A stretch of 32,191 nucleotides of DNA from Draconibacterium orientale (GTDB taxonomy: Bacteria; Bacteroidota; Bacteroidia; Bacteroidales; JAADGE01): positions 1 to 32,191 of the forward strand of contig DYMH01000030.1 in the NCBI GenBank assembly GCA_020721645.1. Reading direction: 5' to 3'. Made by a program: the position numbers and the translations under genes. Positions 23,086-32,127 of this stretch are shown here, one piece after another. Position 1 is the stretch's first letter, and each line of letters starts with the position of its first letter. The notes under the pieces were generated by a model. The model searched no databases. It was not told where the DNA came from and saw only the letters and a program-made list of their open reading frames with translations.

Positions 23086-24786
23086 TTAAACTTTGTATGT
23101 TACTTTAGATTTTTCTTTGAAATTATCGGTATTCACAGTCGGACTCCACGAATTATCGTACGGTTTTTGGAAACCTGAGTTCGTAATCGAATCGAGTGAA
23201 GTTTTACCGTCGATATAATTTTTAACAAGATTAAAAAGAGCTCTGTTTTCATTTTTCAAAACGAGCAAACTTGCATTCATCGCACTTTGCACGGCAATAG
23301 GAACCCCTCCGCCCAATTCTGCCCAATGCCCGCTGACGAACAAATTTTTTATCGGGGTTTTGTAGTGTGCTACAACGAGTTGCATATTAATTTTGCCGGG
23401 GCGAGTTCCCATAATCGACCCATTTTTATTGCCCGTATATCTGAAATAGGTGATTGGTGTTGAAACATCAAAAAATAGAATATGACTTTTTATATCAATA
23501 TTTAGTTCATTTTCAACACGTTTTATCAGAATTTCGGCAAATTCTTTTTTGTATTTTTTGTAATTCTCGCCGCGAATAAAATTGTTATTTTCGTCTCTTT
23601 CGGTCTGCCAATAATTGTTAAAAGCAATATCAGCAGGTATGTAAATATTCAGAGTCCCTTTGTTTGCCGGGGCTAAGGATTTATCTCGTTCGGAAGGTGA
23701 AATGATGCTCAGAGCACTTGTATGCGGCGAACCCGAATTGTGTTCTTTTCTGTCAATATCGTGCCGGGTTATCGAAATCAGCTCATCGTAAATTCCTATT
23801 TCGCAAGCCGGACAATCCAACGCTATGGAAACAGTGGCACCGGACGAGTACAATTCTGCCATTTCAAATTTGTTCAAGAATTTAGAACTAAGCAATTTAT
23901 TGTCAATCAAATTTTTATAGAGTGTTTCAATATCAATTGCCGAAATTACATATTTTGAGAAAATACGTTGTTTTTCGCCTGCTTTAATAAATTCTACACC
24001 TGTTACATGATTATTTTCATAAATAATTTTGTGTGCAGATGATTTTAGAAAAATATCGTTTTCAAAATATTCGATAACATATTTTAACCAGCGTGTATAA
24101 ATCTGACCGCCGCCCAAAATGGGCAATTGATAATCGTTATTATAAGCCCATGCAACCGGAAAAAGGCACGACAACAAATCGCTTTCCGAATTAAAAAGGC
24201 GGTGTAATTTTTTGTCGGTGAAAAATTTATTAAGCCCCTTTTCAAGTCCTTTATTTCCGGAGTACAAAGCATAGGGAATCATTGGAATTATCGCTCTGAA
24301 AATTTTCAGATTATGAATTGATTTTTCAAAAAAATTCATTGTTTCACTTGTTCTCATCAAATTAGCAAATCTTTTACTTGCCTTTGCTATGTCGACTGCG
24401 ACTTTAAAAAACTTCTCGATACCCTTTTTTTCGTGCGGAAAATCATTGATTAATTGCAATTTAAGCTCGTCAGGCGTGTTCGTCAGCAGGTAATTTATGT
24501 CGGCACTTTTAAAGCGGTGAATGTTGGGCATTGGGTGTGCTTTTGGAAAATCGCTTCCGATAATTTTAAAGATTTTCGTAACCATTCCTTGCTCGCCGCA
24601 CTGATTGAGCCAATGAATTGAGGTGTCGAAAATAAAATCGCCGCGTTTAAAACCCTGCAAATAACCTCCAATGTTCGGCTCTTTTTCGATGATGCAACAA
24701 GAAAACCCTAAACGGCTCATTAATGCTGCATTTGTAAGCCCGCTGATGCCGCCGCCAATGATTATAACATCGTATTGATTTTTCAA
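23086..24786 (-). CDS. FAD-dependent phytoene desaturase/carotenoid isomerase-like oxidoreductase
   Basis: A 566-residue flavoprotein. The N-terminal dinucleotide fold VIIIGGGISGLTNAALMSRLG (Gly11-Gly16 region) is followed by IIEKEPNIGGYLQGF and FDTSIHWLN. The C-terminal FAD motif is NLFVSGHWAELGGGVPIAVQSAMNASLLVL (near 490-520). This arrangement is that of the CrtI/CrtISO/RetSat branch rather than of amine oxidases. The start is TTG at 24786, giving MKNQYDVIIIGG. No other carotenoid gene is nearby, so the substrate (a carotenoid, retinoid or other polyene lipid) is open. It is first in a minus-strand run with the unknown exported protein and the TonB receptor. Confidence 0.75.
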   Translation of the reverse strand: MKNQYDVIIIGGGISGLTNAALMSRLGFSCCIIEKEPNIGGYLQGFKRGDFIFDTSIHWLNQCGEQGMVTKIFKIIGSDFPKAHPMPNIHRFKSADINYLLTNTPDELKLQLINDFPHEKKGIEKFFKVAVDIAKASKRFANLMRTSETMNFFEKSIHNLKIFRAIIPMIPYALYSGNKGLEKGLNKFFTDKKLHRLFNSESDLLSCLFPVAWAYNNDYQLPILGGGQIYTRWLKYVIEYFENDIFLKSSAHKIIYENNHVTGVEFIKAGEKQRIFSKYVISAIDIETLYKNLIDNKLLSSKFLNKFEMAELYSSGATVSIALDCPACEIGIYDELISITRHDIDRKEHNSGSPHTSALSIISPSERDKSLAPANKGTLNIYIPADIAFNNYWQTERDENNNFIRGENYKKYKKEFAEILIKRVENELNIDIKSHILFFDVSTPITYFRYTGNKNGSIMGTRPGKINMQLVVAHYKTPIKNLFVSGHWAELGGGVPIAVQSAMNASLLVLKNENRALFNLVKNYIDGKTSLDSITNSGFQKPYDNSWSPTVNTDNFKEKSKVTYKV

Positions 24787-24960
24787 AATATTTGAATAAA
24801 GAATTTTTACTGTTTTTTTTGATTATTTCAAAAACCTCTTGAAATTTATTCATAGAACAACAAAAGAATAATAAATTTTGATATAAAAAAAATAAAGGAA
24901 TTTCGACTTCGGTACTCAGTTTTCATCAATTTTAATTTTATTTTCTGTCAAAGGATTCAT

Positions 24961-24968
24961 TAACTTTG
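24961..24968 (+). promoter_or_regulatory. Bacteroidota -7 box (TAACTTTG) for asnB
   Basis: Exact TAnnTTTG, 73 bases upstream of the asnB ATG, in the 255-base gap that divides it from the divergent FAD enzyme. It implies a leader of about 65 bases. The rest of the gap shows no other clear signal. Confidence 0.55.
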
Positions 24969-25041
24969 CAAAATAAATACATAATCTTTTGTTAAAAGAT
25001 ACCGGATACAATCAACAGCATCAACAAAAAAATATCTCACA

Positions 25042-26904
25042 ATGTGCGGAATCAGCGGAATTTATCATTTTCAAAAGACACAAAACTCGGCAGAACTTGT
25101 AAAAAAGATGAATGCGGCAATGGCACACCGAGGTCCGGATAACGACGGAATTTTTGAAAACGATAAAATTGTTTTAGGGCATCGCCGCCTGTCGATTATC
25201 GACCTGAGCAAAGAGGCTAACCAACCGATGAGCGACAACTCCGAACGCTATACCATCGTGTTCAACGGCGAAATTTATAATTTTCAATCGCTTAAAAATC
25301 AACTTCCAAACTATCGCTTTAAAACACATTCGGACAGCGAAGTGATTTTAGCTCTATACATGGAATATGGTTCGAAATGCGTGGATTATTTAGACGGAAT
25401 GTTTGCGTTTGCTGTTTGGGATAAATCGGAACAAACTTTATTTCTTGTCCGCGACCGTTTTGGCAAAAAACCTTTGTACTACCACTTCAACGGCGAACAT
25501 TTTATTTTTGCTTCCGAAATCAGAGCATTGTTGGCAAGCGGTTTGGTAAGTCGAAAAATATCGAAGGCTGCGGTAATCGATTTTTTACGCTATCAAACCG
25601 TTCATGCTCCGAATACCCTTGTTGAAGATATTAAAATGTTGATGCCGGGACATACAATAATGATAAAAGGAGCGAAAATAGAATTTAATAAATATTGGAG
25701 TGTTGATAAAGTAAAAATCGATATAAGTAGATATACAGACTTGAAAAATATCCAAAAAAATGTAAAAGAACTCCTTTATGCATCTGTCGAAAAACGGATG
25801 CTTTCCGATGTTCCGTTCGGAGCCTTTTTATCCGGAGGAATTGATTCGAGTGCGGTTGTGGGTATCATGTCTCAAATATCGAATCATAAAATTCGAACAT
25901 TTTCAGTTACTTTCAACGAAGAAAAGTATAGCGAAGCCCGATTTGCACGACAAATTGCCCAACAATTTAATACCGAACACACCGAAATAAAATTAACACC
26001 CGATGATTTTCTTACACTTTTGCCCGAAGCCATGCAAGCAATGGACCGCCCCTGCGGCGATGGAGCAAATACCTATGTGGTTTCAAAAGTTACTAAGGAT
26101 AAAGGTGTAACCATGGCACTTTCCGGCTTGGGAGGCGATGAAATATTTGCAGGTTATGATGTTTTTAAAAGACTTACGCAGAGCGAAAAATATAAATCGC
26201 TGTCGAAAATGCCGAGATTTGTTAAAAAAGGATTTGCCAATGGTTTAACGAGATTTAAACCGGGAATCGGCAGTCGAAAAATTGCTGAAATATTGAAGTT
26301 GAACTCATGGAATTTACCGGACACATATCCGGTTTCGCGCTTAATATTTATGGATTTTGAATTGAATAAATTACTGAAAAACAATGAATTAACTAATAAT
26401 TCTAACACAATGATATTAAGCGAATTGGATTTGGATTCGTTTCCCTTTTTGAGTCAAATTTCGTTTGCCGAAATCAGTACCTACATGCAAAATGTATTGC
26501 TTTTAGATGCCGACCAAATGAGTATGGCAAGCAGTTTGGAAATTCGTGTTCCGTTTTTAGATTATCAGTTGGCAGAATATGTTTTCAATGTACCGGATAA
26601 ATTTAAGTATCCGACATCTCCGAAAAAATTATTGGTCGATTCGCTGGGTTTTCTGCCCGATGAAATTGTGAATCGCCCCAAAATGGGATTTTCATTTCCT
26701 TGGGAGCAATGGATACGCAACGAATTGTACGAATTTTGCGATTCACAAATTCAGGAATTATCGAAACAAGCCATTTTTAATTCCAATGAAATACTCGCTG
26801 TGTGGAAACGATTTTTGGCACACGATAAATCGGTTAATTGGGCACGAATTTGGCTTTTAGTGAGTCTGCAACATTATATTTCGTTCAATAAATTAGAATT
26901 TTAA
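25042..26904 (+). CDS. asnB: Asparagine synthase (glutamine-hydrolysing)
   Basis: A 620-residue class II amidotransferase. The N-terminus MCGISGIYHF supplies the nucleophile Cys2 of the glutaminase domain (about 1-200, with HRGPDNDG, HRRLSIIDLS and FNGEIYNF). The synthetase domain carries the PP-loop SGGIDS (264-269) and, further on, SGLGGDEIFAGYDVFKR. The end has LEIRVPFLDYQLAEYV and NRPKMGFSFPWEQW. It converts aspartate, glutamine and ATP to asparagine, or in polysaccharide clusters amidates another carboxylate. At 620 residues it is the longer AsnB form often found near surface-glycan genes, so the alternative substrate is possible. DUF2461 follows 11 bases downstream. Confidence 0.88.
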   Translation: MCGISGIYHFQKTQNSAELVKKMNAAMAHRGPDNDGIFENDKIVLGHRRLSIIDLSKEANQPMSDNSERYTIVFNGEIYNFQSLKNQLPNYRFKTHSDSEVILALYMEYGSKCVDYLDGMFAFAVWDKSEQTLFLVRDRFGKKPLYYHFNGEHFIFASEIRALLASGLVSRKISKAAVIDFLRYQTVHAPNTLVEDIKMLMPGHTIMIKGAKIEFNKYWSVDKVKIDISRYTDLKNIQKNVKELLYASVEKRMLSDVPFGAFLSGGIDSSAVVGIMSQISNHKIRTFSVTFNEEKYSEARFARQIAQQFNTEHTEIKLTPDDFLTLLPEAMQAMDRPCGDGANTYVVSKVTKDKGVTMALSGLGGDEIFAGYDVFKRLTQSEKYKSLSKMPRFVKKGFANGLTRFKPGIGSRKIAEILKLNSWNLPDTYPVSRLIFMDFELNKLLKNNELTNNSNTMILSELDLDSFPFLSQISFAEISTYMQNVLLLDADQMSMASSLEIRVPFLDYQLAEYVFNVPDKFKYPTSPKKLLVDSLGFLPDEIVNRPKMGFSFPWEQWIRNELYEFCDSQIQELSKQAIFNSNEILAVWKRFLAHDKSVNWARIWLLVSLQHYISFNKLEF

Positions 26905-26915
26905 ATGTTATAATA

Positions 26916-27572
26916 ATGAAAATTATCCTTTCTTTTCTTCGTCAATTAAATGAAAATAACAACAGAGACTGGTTTGCTGCCAATAAATTGATGTACGAGC
27001 AAGCTAAAAATCGTTTTGAAGAATATGTCGAGATTTTATTGCCAAAAATAAAACAAATAGACCCCAAAGTCGATGTGATGTCGGCAAAAGAATGCACTTT
27101 TCGCATTTATCGCGATGCTCGGTTTTCGAAAGATAAAACGCCTTTTAAAAATCATTTTGGTGCTTACCTCGTTCGAGGCGGGAAAAAAAGCGGAAATGCC
27201 GGTTACTATCTGCAAATACAGCCCGATGATAATTCATTTATGGGAGGCGGTATATACTCGCCGGAACCTGCAAATTTATTGAAAATTCGACAGGCGGTTT
27301 ACGAAAATGTCGATGAATTTATTGAAATTTTATCGGATAAAAAATTTAAAAAACAGTTTCCATACCTGCTCGATGATAAATTACAAAACGTTCCCCGGTC
27401 TTTCCCAAAAGATTTTGAACACGGACAATGGCTTAAATACAAGAGTTATACCGTAATTAAACAATTGAAAGACAGCTATTTAATAAAAGATAATTTTATT
27501 GATTCGCTTTGTGAAATCTTTGCAATTCAAAAACCTTTGAATGATTTTTTAAATCAGGCTTTAACCGAATAA
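26916..27572 (+). CDS. DUF2461-family protein
   Basis: A 218-residue protein matching the DUF2461/TIGR02453 pattern: an N-terminal FLRQLNENNNRDWFAANK, then CTFRIYRDARFSKDKTPFKNHFGAYLVRGGK, and GGGIYSPEPANLLKIRQAV. No signal peptide or membrane span is seen. The family is widespread with no established biochemical role. It starts 11 bases after asnB ends, so both are probably on one mRNA. Its stop is 23 bases from the convergent kinase gene and no terminator hairpin is evident between them. Confidence 0.88.
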   Translation: MKIILSFLRQLNENNNRDWFAANKLMYEQAKNRFEEYVEILLPKIKQIDPKVDVMSAKECTFRIYRDARFSKDKTPFKNHFGAYLVRGGKKSGNAGYYLQIQPDDNSFMGGGIYSPEPANLLKIRQAVYENVDEFIEILSDKKFKKQFPYLLDDKLQNVPRSFPKDFEHGQWLKYKSYTVIKQLKDSYLIKDNFIDSLCEIFAIQKPLNDFLNQALTE

Positions 27573-27595
27573 ACTAAAATCTCCTTAACCAACAC

Positions 27596-29335
27596 CTATT
27601 TGGGTTGCACATACACGTTGAACATTTTTTCGTAGGTATTGAAGAGATACAATAGATTTTGTTTCGTGTCCGTATTGTACAAAAGCAAGCCTTCGGAAAG
27701 AAGATAGTCGAATTTTTGAATTTCCGAAAAAATACCGGCTTCATCACGATGTTTAAAGGTTTCGCCCATAAACCATTTTCCGCCGTTTTTATCCTTCTCA
27801 ACTTTCTTTATTTTAACAGCAGTATTTTTATAATCCACAGAATAATATTCGGTTAAATTATCGAAAAATATTAATAATTTGTACTGATTTGTTTCGATAT
27901 TACTGATAACACACGCAAAATCGGGAATCGAATTATTGTTAAAATCGCCTTCCGAAATGGTGCTGTATTCAAAATCCTTTTTAGGCTCAGCAAACAATTT
28001 CCAAGAAGTGTAGTTTTGAGACATCATGTTATTTTGAATAAAAAATTTTCGTAAAGCCCTTTTATATTTCGATGGAACCATGGTTCCAGCCAAAGTATTC
28101 CCGAAAACGGAATTTATTTGTCGATAAATTTGCGGTATTTCGAGCGATGATTTCGGAACGTAGCCTGCATTTCCTCTCAAACTGTAAACTTTTATCCAGT
28201 ATATTCCGTCTTTTGCCGGACGTGCCGAAAAATTCAAAACCTTCACTGTTTCGCCGTAATTCAGCACTTCAATTGGTTCGGCATTCAAACTGTCGCCGGC
28301 TAAAAGCAATTGTTTGTCTTCTATCACATGCCGCACATCTTTTTTGGTTAAAAAATAGATTCCGGAAACAACGGCTGCAAGAAATCCGACCGTAGCAAAT
28401 AATAAGATGAGATGCTGCCAAAATGTTTTTGAAAATATTCGGGTATTCAAATCCACATCAACGGCTTCTATCAAGCGAGTTTTTAGCGACACTGTGCTTT
28501 GCACTTCGGTCGTTTCGGGCTTATCCGACAAGTCTTTGCGTAACTCATCGCAGGATTGGTATCTGTCGAGAGGTTTTTTTTGAGTTGCTTTACTTATAAC
28601 ATCAAGCATCTTTTGTGAAACACCTGTATAAAAATCTTTTGCAGAAGGCAAGGGGTCGTTCACAATTTTATTGTAAATTTCGTATTCGGACGTAGATTTT
28701 TCGTAGGGATATTGTCCGGTAACCATTTGAAAAAGAGTTACTCCAAGCGAGTAAATATCCGTTCGACGATCTAATACCTGCCCTTTCACCTGCTGCGGAC
28801 TCATATAGAACGTTGTGCCCACTTTCGTACCGTCCTTTGTCAGCAAATGATTTGTATCATCGAGCGATTTTGCGATACCGAAATCAATGATTCTGATGTC
28901 ATTATCGCTGGTTATCATAAAATTTGAAGGTTTTATATCGCGATGAATAATATTATTAAAGTGCATATATTCAACGGCATCTAAAATTTTCAGCAAAATT
29001 TTTATGCTTCGTGTTTCGGAAATCGGACCCGAAACTTGGTCGATATATTCTTCGAGTGTTTGCCCTTTCACATATTCGGTGATGATAAAAATTCCGTCTT
29101 TGTTTTCTATGTAATCGTAAAAAGACAAAATCCCGGGGTGTTTCAATTGCGACAGCAAGAGAGCTTCGTTCCGAAATCGTTCGATATAATTGGGTTTCTT
29201 TTGTAAAAGCGGATTGAGGGCTTTTATTGCAACTTTATAGCCAATATCTTTGTGTATTCCCAAATATACGGTGGACATTCCGCCGCTTTCGATTATTTCA
29301 TCGACCTCATAACTATTCACATATTTCCCTATCAT
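27596..29335 (-). CDS. Membrane Hanks-type Ser/Thr protein kinase with periplasmic SH3-like part
   Basis: A 579-residue protein. The kinase domain (about 9-270) has Lys38 (VAIK), Glu57, the catalytic loop HRDIKPSN (Asp133), DFG at 151 and the DIYSLGV segment. The Gly-rich loop is IESGGMSTV, lacking the first and third Gly of the usual GxGxxG. A single membrane helix lies at about 308-330. After it, residues 345-400 look like a bacterial SH3 domain (ETVKVLNF..YWIKVYSLRGNAGYVPKSSLEI), then a C-terminal module with a DFNNNSIPDFACVIS stretch like VCBS/FG-GAP repeats. So the kinase is cytoplasmic and the sensor part external. The start overlaps the phosphatase stop by 4 bases. Confidence 0.88.
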   Translation of the reverse strand: MIGKYVNSYEVDEIIESGGMSTVYLGIHKDIGYKVAIKALNPLLQKKPNYIERFRNEALLLSQLKHPGILSFYDYIENKDGIFIITEYVKGQTLEEYIDQVSGPISETRSIKILLKILDAVEYMHFNNIIHRDIKPSNFMITSDNDIRIIDFGIAKSLDDTNHLLTKDGTKVGTTFYMSPQQVKGQVLDRRTDIYSLGVTLFQMVTGQYPYEKSTSEYEIYNKIVNDPLPSAKDFYTGVSQKMLDVISKATQKKPLDRYQSCDELRKDLSDKPETTEVQSTVSLKTRLIEAVDVDLNTRIFSKTFWQHLILLFATVGFLAAVVSGIYFLTKKDVRHVIEDKQLLLAGDSLNAEPIEVLNYGETVKVLNFSARPAKDGIYWIKVYSLRGNAGYVPKSSLEIPQIYRQINSVFGNTLAGTMVPSKYKRALRKFFIQNNMMSQNYTSWKLFAEPKKDFEYSTISEGDFNNNSIPDFACVISNIETNQYKLLIFFDNLTEYYSVDYKNTAVKIKKVEKDKNGGKWFMGETFKHRDEAGIFSEIQKFDYLLSEGLLLYNTDTKQNLLYLFNTYEKMFNVYVQPK

Positions 29336-30630
29336 AATTCAACGGTCTTTGGTGATGAAAGTGGTAGTATGATGCGTTCGCCGGGTATAAAATACAAAGT
29401 CGATTTACCGGAAGCTTTCAAAATATCCTCATATTTAAGACTTTCGACATGCAAGATTGCAAAAATTTCGTTTCCTAATATAAGCTGTTTTTCGTCGCAT
29501 ATCGAAAATTTTAGGTATGTATTTTTTTTAAATTTATGAAAATTTTCAACTGCCTGAACTTTATTTGGTGCTGCTGAAAAGCGATTTATTGCATTTTCGT
29601 AATCCTTGTAATTGTTAATTTTCAGATTAATAAAAGTATCTTTTGTGCATTTTGTATAGCAAAAAACCGGAACTTTTGACATTTGAACCTGATTGGAATT
29701 GCCGTTCAATGGTTTTTCGGAGCTTTGCCATTCTTGGTACAAAAATCTGAACATAAAAAATATTAAAACAAAAAACAGTAAGACAAACCCGGTGAAACTG
29801 ATTTTTCGTTTTAACGTAACTTTTGAAGAGTTGTGTTTCAGATTTTCAAAATTAAGGCTGATGTCGTTCAAATTTCCGGTGTTAAAAAATCTGATAATTT
29901 GAACGGTTATATTGTCATCACTGCCTTTTTCGATAGCCGATTGAATAAAATTTGAGGCTTTTTCTTTCAATGAATTTTCTGAAAATAAGATGTCGGCAAA
30001 AGTATTTTGGTCGATATAAGAGCTTAAACCATCGGTACACAATACAAGAAAGGAATCGTTTGTGGGGTAAAAAGGGCGGAGCGATATTTGCGGTTTTATT
30101 TTTTCCGAAATTCCGAGAGCTTGTGTAATTTCGTTGGCACGCGGGTGTTGTTTGGCTTGCTCGGCAGTTATAATATTTTTATTGACCAATTGTTGAACAA
30201 ATGAGTGGTCTTCGGTTAGTTGAAAAATCTTACTTCCGCCCGAAAAATAGATTCGGCTGTCGCCAATATGGGAAAAATAAAATTTATTGTCTCTAATTAA
30301 AACAGCAACCGCCGTAGTTCCCAAACCGAAATTTTGCGTATTTTCATTGCCGTATTTTAGAATGTTATCGTTTGCAAGCTCAAATGATTTACGCAGGGCA
30401 GAAACGGGATTTTTATGCCAATCGGTGGTAAAATAGCGAATTATTTCATTGACAGCAATTTTCGAAGCAATTTCACCTGCCGGATTACCGCCGATACCAT
30501 CGCAAACAATGAAAATATGACCGTTAATTGTTTCGGCATATCCGAAGTTATCTTCATTTTTTTGTCTCAGGGAACCAATATCGGACAAGCCGAATTGTTC
30601 AAAAATTTTGAGTTCTACTGTTTTTTCCAT
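29332..30630 (-). CDS. Membrane PP2C-type protein phosphatase
   Basis: A 432-residue protein. The PP2C domain (about 10-250) carries the metal-binding residues: Asp27 in RQKNEDNFG, Asp44 in VCDGIGGN, Asp124 in HIGDSRIYF, Asp200 in LCTDGLSSY and Asp239 in GSDDNIT. A membrane helix follows at about 277-297, then an external C-terminal part of about 130 residues. That part includes a possible LysM-like segment (LILGNEIFAILHVESLKYEDILKASG..YFIPGERIILP). It should reverse phosphorylation by the kinase encoded next, with which it is translationally coupled by an ATGA overlap. It starts 15 bases after the FHA gene ends. Confidence 0.9.
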   Translation of the reverse strand: MEKTVELKIFEQFGLSDIGSLRQKNEDNFGYAETINGHIFIVCDGIGGNPAGEIASKIAVNEIIRYFTTDWHKNPVSALRKSFELANDNILKYGNENTQNFGLGTTAVAVLIRDNKFYFSHIGDSRIYFSGGSKIFQLTEDHSFVQQLVNKNIITAEQAKQHPRANEITQALGISEKIKPQISLRPFYPTNDSFLVLCTDGLSSYIDQNTFADILFSENSLKEKASNFIQSAIEKGSDDNITVQIIRFFNTGNLNDISLNFENLKHNSSKVTLKRKISFTGFVLLFFVLIFFMFRFLYQEWQSSEKPLNGNSNQVQMSKVPVFCYTKCTKDTFINLKINNYKDYENAINRFSAAPNKVQAVENFHKFKKNTYLKFSICDEKQLILGNEIFAILHVESLKYEDILKASGKSTLYFIPGERIILPLSSPKTVEL

Positions 30631-30645
30631 TGCAATTCGGAATCG

Positions 30646-32016
30646 TTATTTCTTCACTTTTAGATATGTTTTGCCTAACTGAATTATATCATTTTTTTTA
30701 ATTGTTGTTTTTACAATTTTTTTCCCGTTCACAAAAACTCCATTGGCACTTCCTTTGTCGTAGATACATATTTTCCCGTTTTGTATTTCGATTTCGGCAT
30801 GTCGTTTTGATACCGTTTCGTCTTCCAAGCAAATTTGGCAGTCTGCATCACGCCCGATAACTGTTATATCTCTTGCCAATTTATAGTGAATTGGTTTTTC
30901 CGAATTTAGTGTCAAAAGCGAAGGTGTTTCGTACAAATTGTTTAATAATTTCGTATTTCTGTTCGATAGCTTTCGTATCAGTATTTTCAAATATATTGTT
31001 AGAATACGAATCTTTCTGCTGTGTCTGAAAATTAAAAGCAAAATTATAAGAACCACCACCATAGCAAAAAACAATAAGAGCAAATGGTCCGAAATGAATC
31101 TCATAACAATTTTATACAGGGATTGATAAGGCAAATTAATCGTTCTTTTTTCTCCTTTATAAACCAGTTCATATTTCGACTTTGAATCGGCAGTGAAGGT
31201 GAGAATGTATGATTTTTCGTTTTGCGGGTTCAAACCAATGTCCTCCAAATCATTAATCAATGCAGAATCAATTATCGAATGAGCAGTATTTGTATAAACT
31301 CCGCCCGATTCGGTACATAAACGGGCTATATTTTTTTCAGTATTTTCGGTAACAGTTTCGGTGGCAATTATATATATGGGAACTTCATTTTTTTTTGTAT
31401 CAATTATGCTCTTATTTAGTAATTTGGGATTTACAAAGGAAATATTTCCGCAAAAGTAAAGCAGGGCAAAACCTGTGTTTTTATTGCTTCGGGTGCTTAT
31501 AAATTCAACCGATTTCAGAATACTTTCTAAAATGTTGTTATTTTTATTAACTGTCGATTTTTTTTCTAAATGTTTCTCGGTTAAAGTCGTTGCAATAAAA
31601 TCATGATCTGTTGTAAATTCGGCACTTAAAAATTCGGTTTTTATTCCCGCAGAATCGTTAGGCAAAGAATAACCGATATTGAGAAAATCGTTTTTGCTGA
31701 TATATGACACGGCATTGAAGGTACTTTTTGTAATTTCAGTCAAAATACTGTCGGAAGAAATACTTCCCACATCTAAAAAAATCAAGAGTGATTTGGTCGT
31801 TTTCGGTATATTATTTTCACTGTTTCTTAATTTGAAATCGTATTTTTTATTATCTTTCAGAAGATGTATTTCAGATGTATCAACATGATTATCACGTGTT
31901 TTTAACACAATTTTCACTGTCGGATACAGTGAATTATCTATTGATGTCAGCTCAAAATTTTGGGCTTTTACCAACACATTAAGAAATACAAGCAGAGAGA
32001 GTAAAATTGTTTTCAT
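30646..32016 (-). CDS. Membrane protein with extracytoplasmic vWA-like part and cytoplasmic FHA domain
   Basis: A 456-residue protein from the ATG at 32016; a TTG six codons earlier would spoil the signal peptide MKTILLSLLVFLNVLVKAQ. Residues 20-300 form an exported part that looks like a diverged von Willebrand A fold (SLLIFLDVGSIS near 76-87, NNNILESILKSVEFI, FALLYFCG, PIYIIATE). A membrane helix lies at about 311-330. After a basic linker a canonical FHA domain closes the protein (about 384-456: IGRDADC, VSKRHAEI, GSANGVFVNG). FHA domains bind phosphothreonine, so it probably docks to a target or autophosphorylation site of the kinase two genes on. It heads the three-gene operon. Confidence 0.85.
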   Translation of the reverse strand: MKTILLSLLVFLNVLVKAQNFELTSIDNSLYPTVKIVLKTRDNHVDTSEIHLLKDNKKYDFKLRNSENNIPKTTKSLLIFLDVGSISSDSILTEITKSTFNAVSYISKNDFLNIGYSLPNDSAGIKTEFLSAEFTTDHDFIATTLTEKHLEKKSTVNKNNNILESILKSVEFISTRSNKNTGFALLYFCGNISFVNPKLLNKSIIDTKKNEVPIYIIATETVTENTEKNIARLCTESGGVYTNTAHSIIDSALINDLEDIGLNPQNEKSYILTFTADSKSKYELVYKGEKRTINLPYQSLYKIVMRFISDHLLLLFFAMVVVLIILLLIFRHSRKIRILTIYLKILIRKLSNRNTKLLNNLYETPSLLTLNSEKPIHYKLARDITVIGRDADCQICLEDETVSKRHAEIEIQNGKICIYDKGSANGVFVNGKKIVKTTIKKNDIIQLGKTYLKVKK

Positions 32017-32127
32017 CGAAAACAAAATTAACAAATTCGATGTAAAACTACATTAAAATATTAGAAATTACTTTGTAATGCGAATCAAGAGTCAAAATTT
32101 TAAATGATGAATTTGTTTCCGGTTTTG

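Noticed and set aside
27596-32016. Part of a type VI secretion locus
   Set aside because: The FHA, PP2C and kinase trio resembles its regulators, but no structural secretion gene is present in the window, and the external domains differ.
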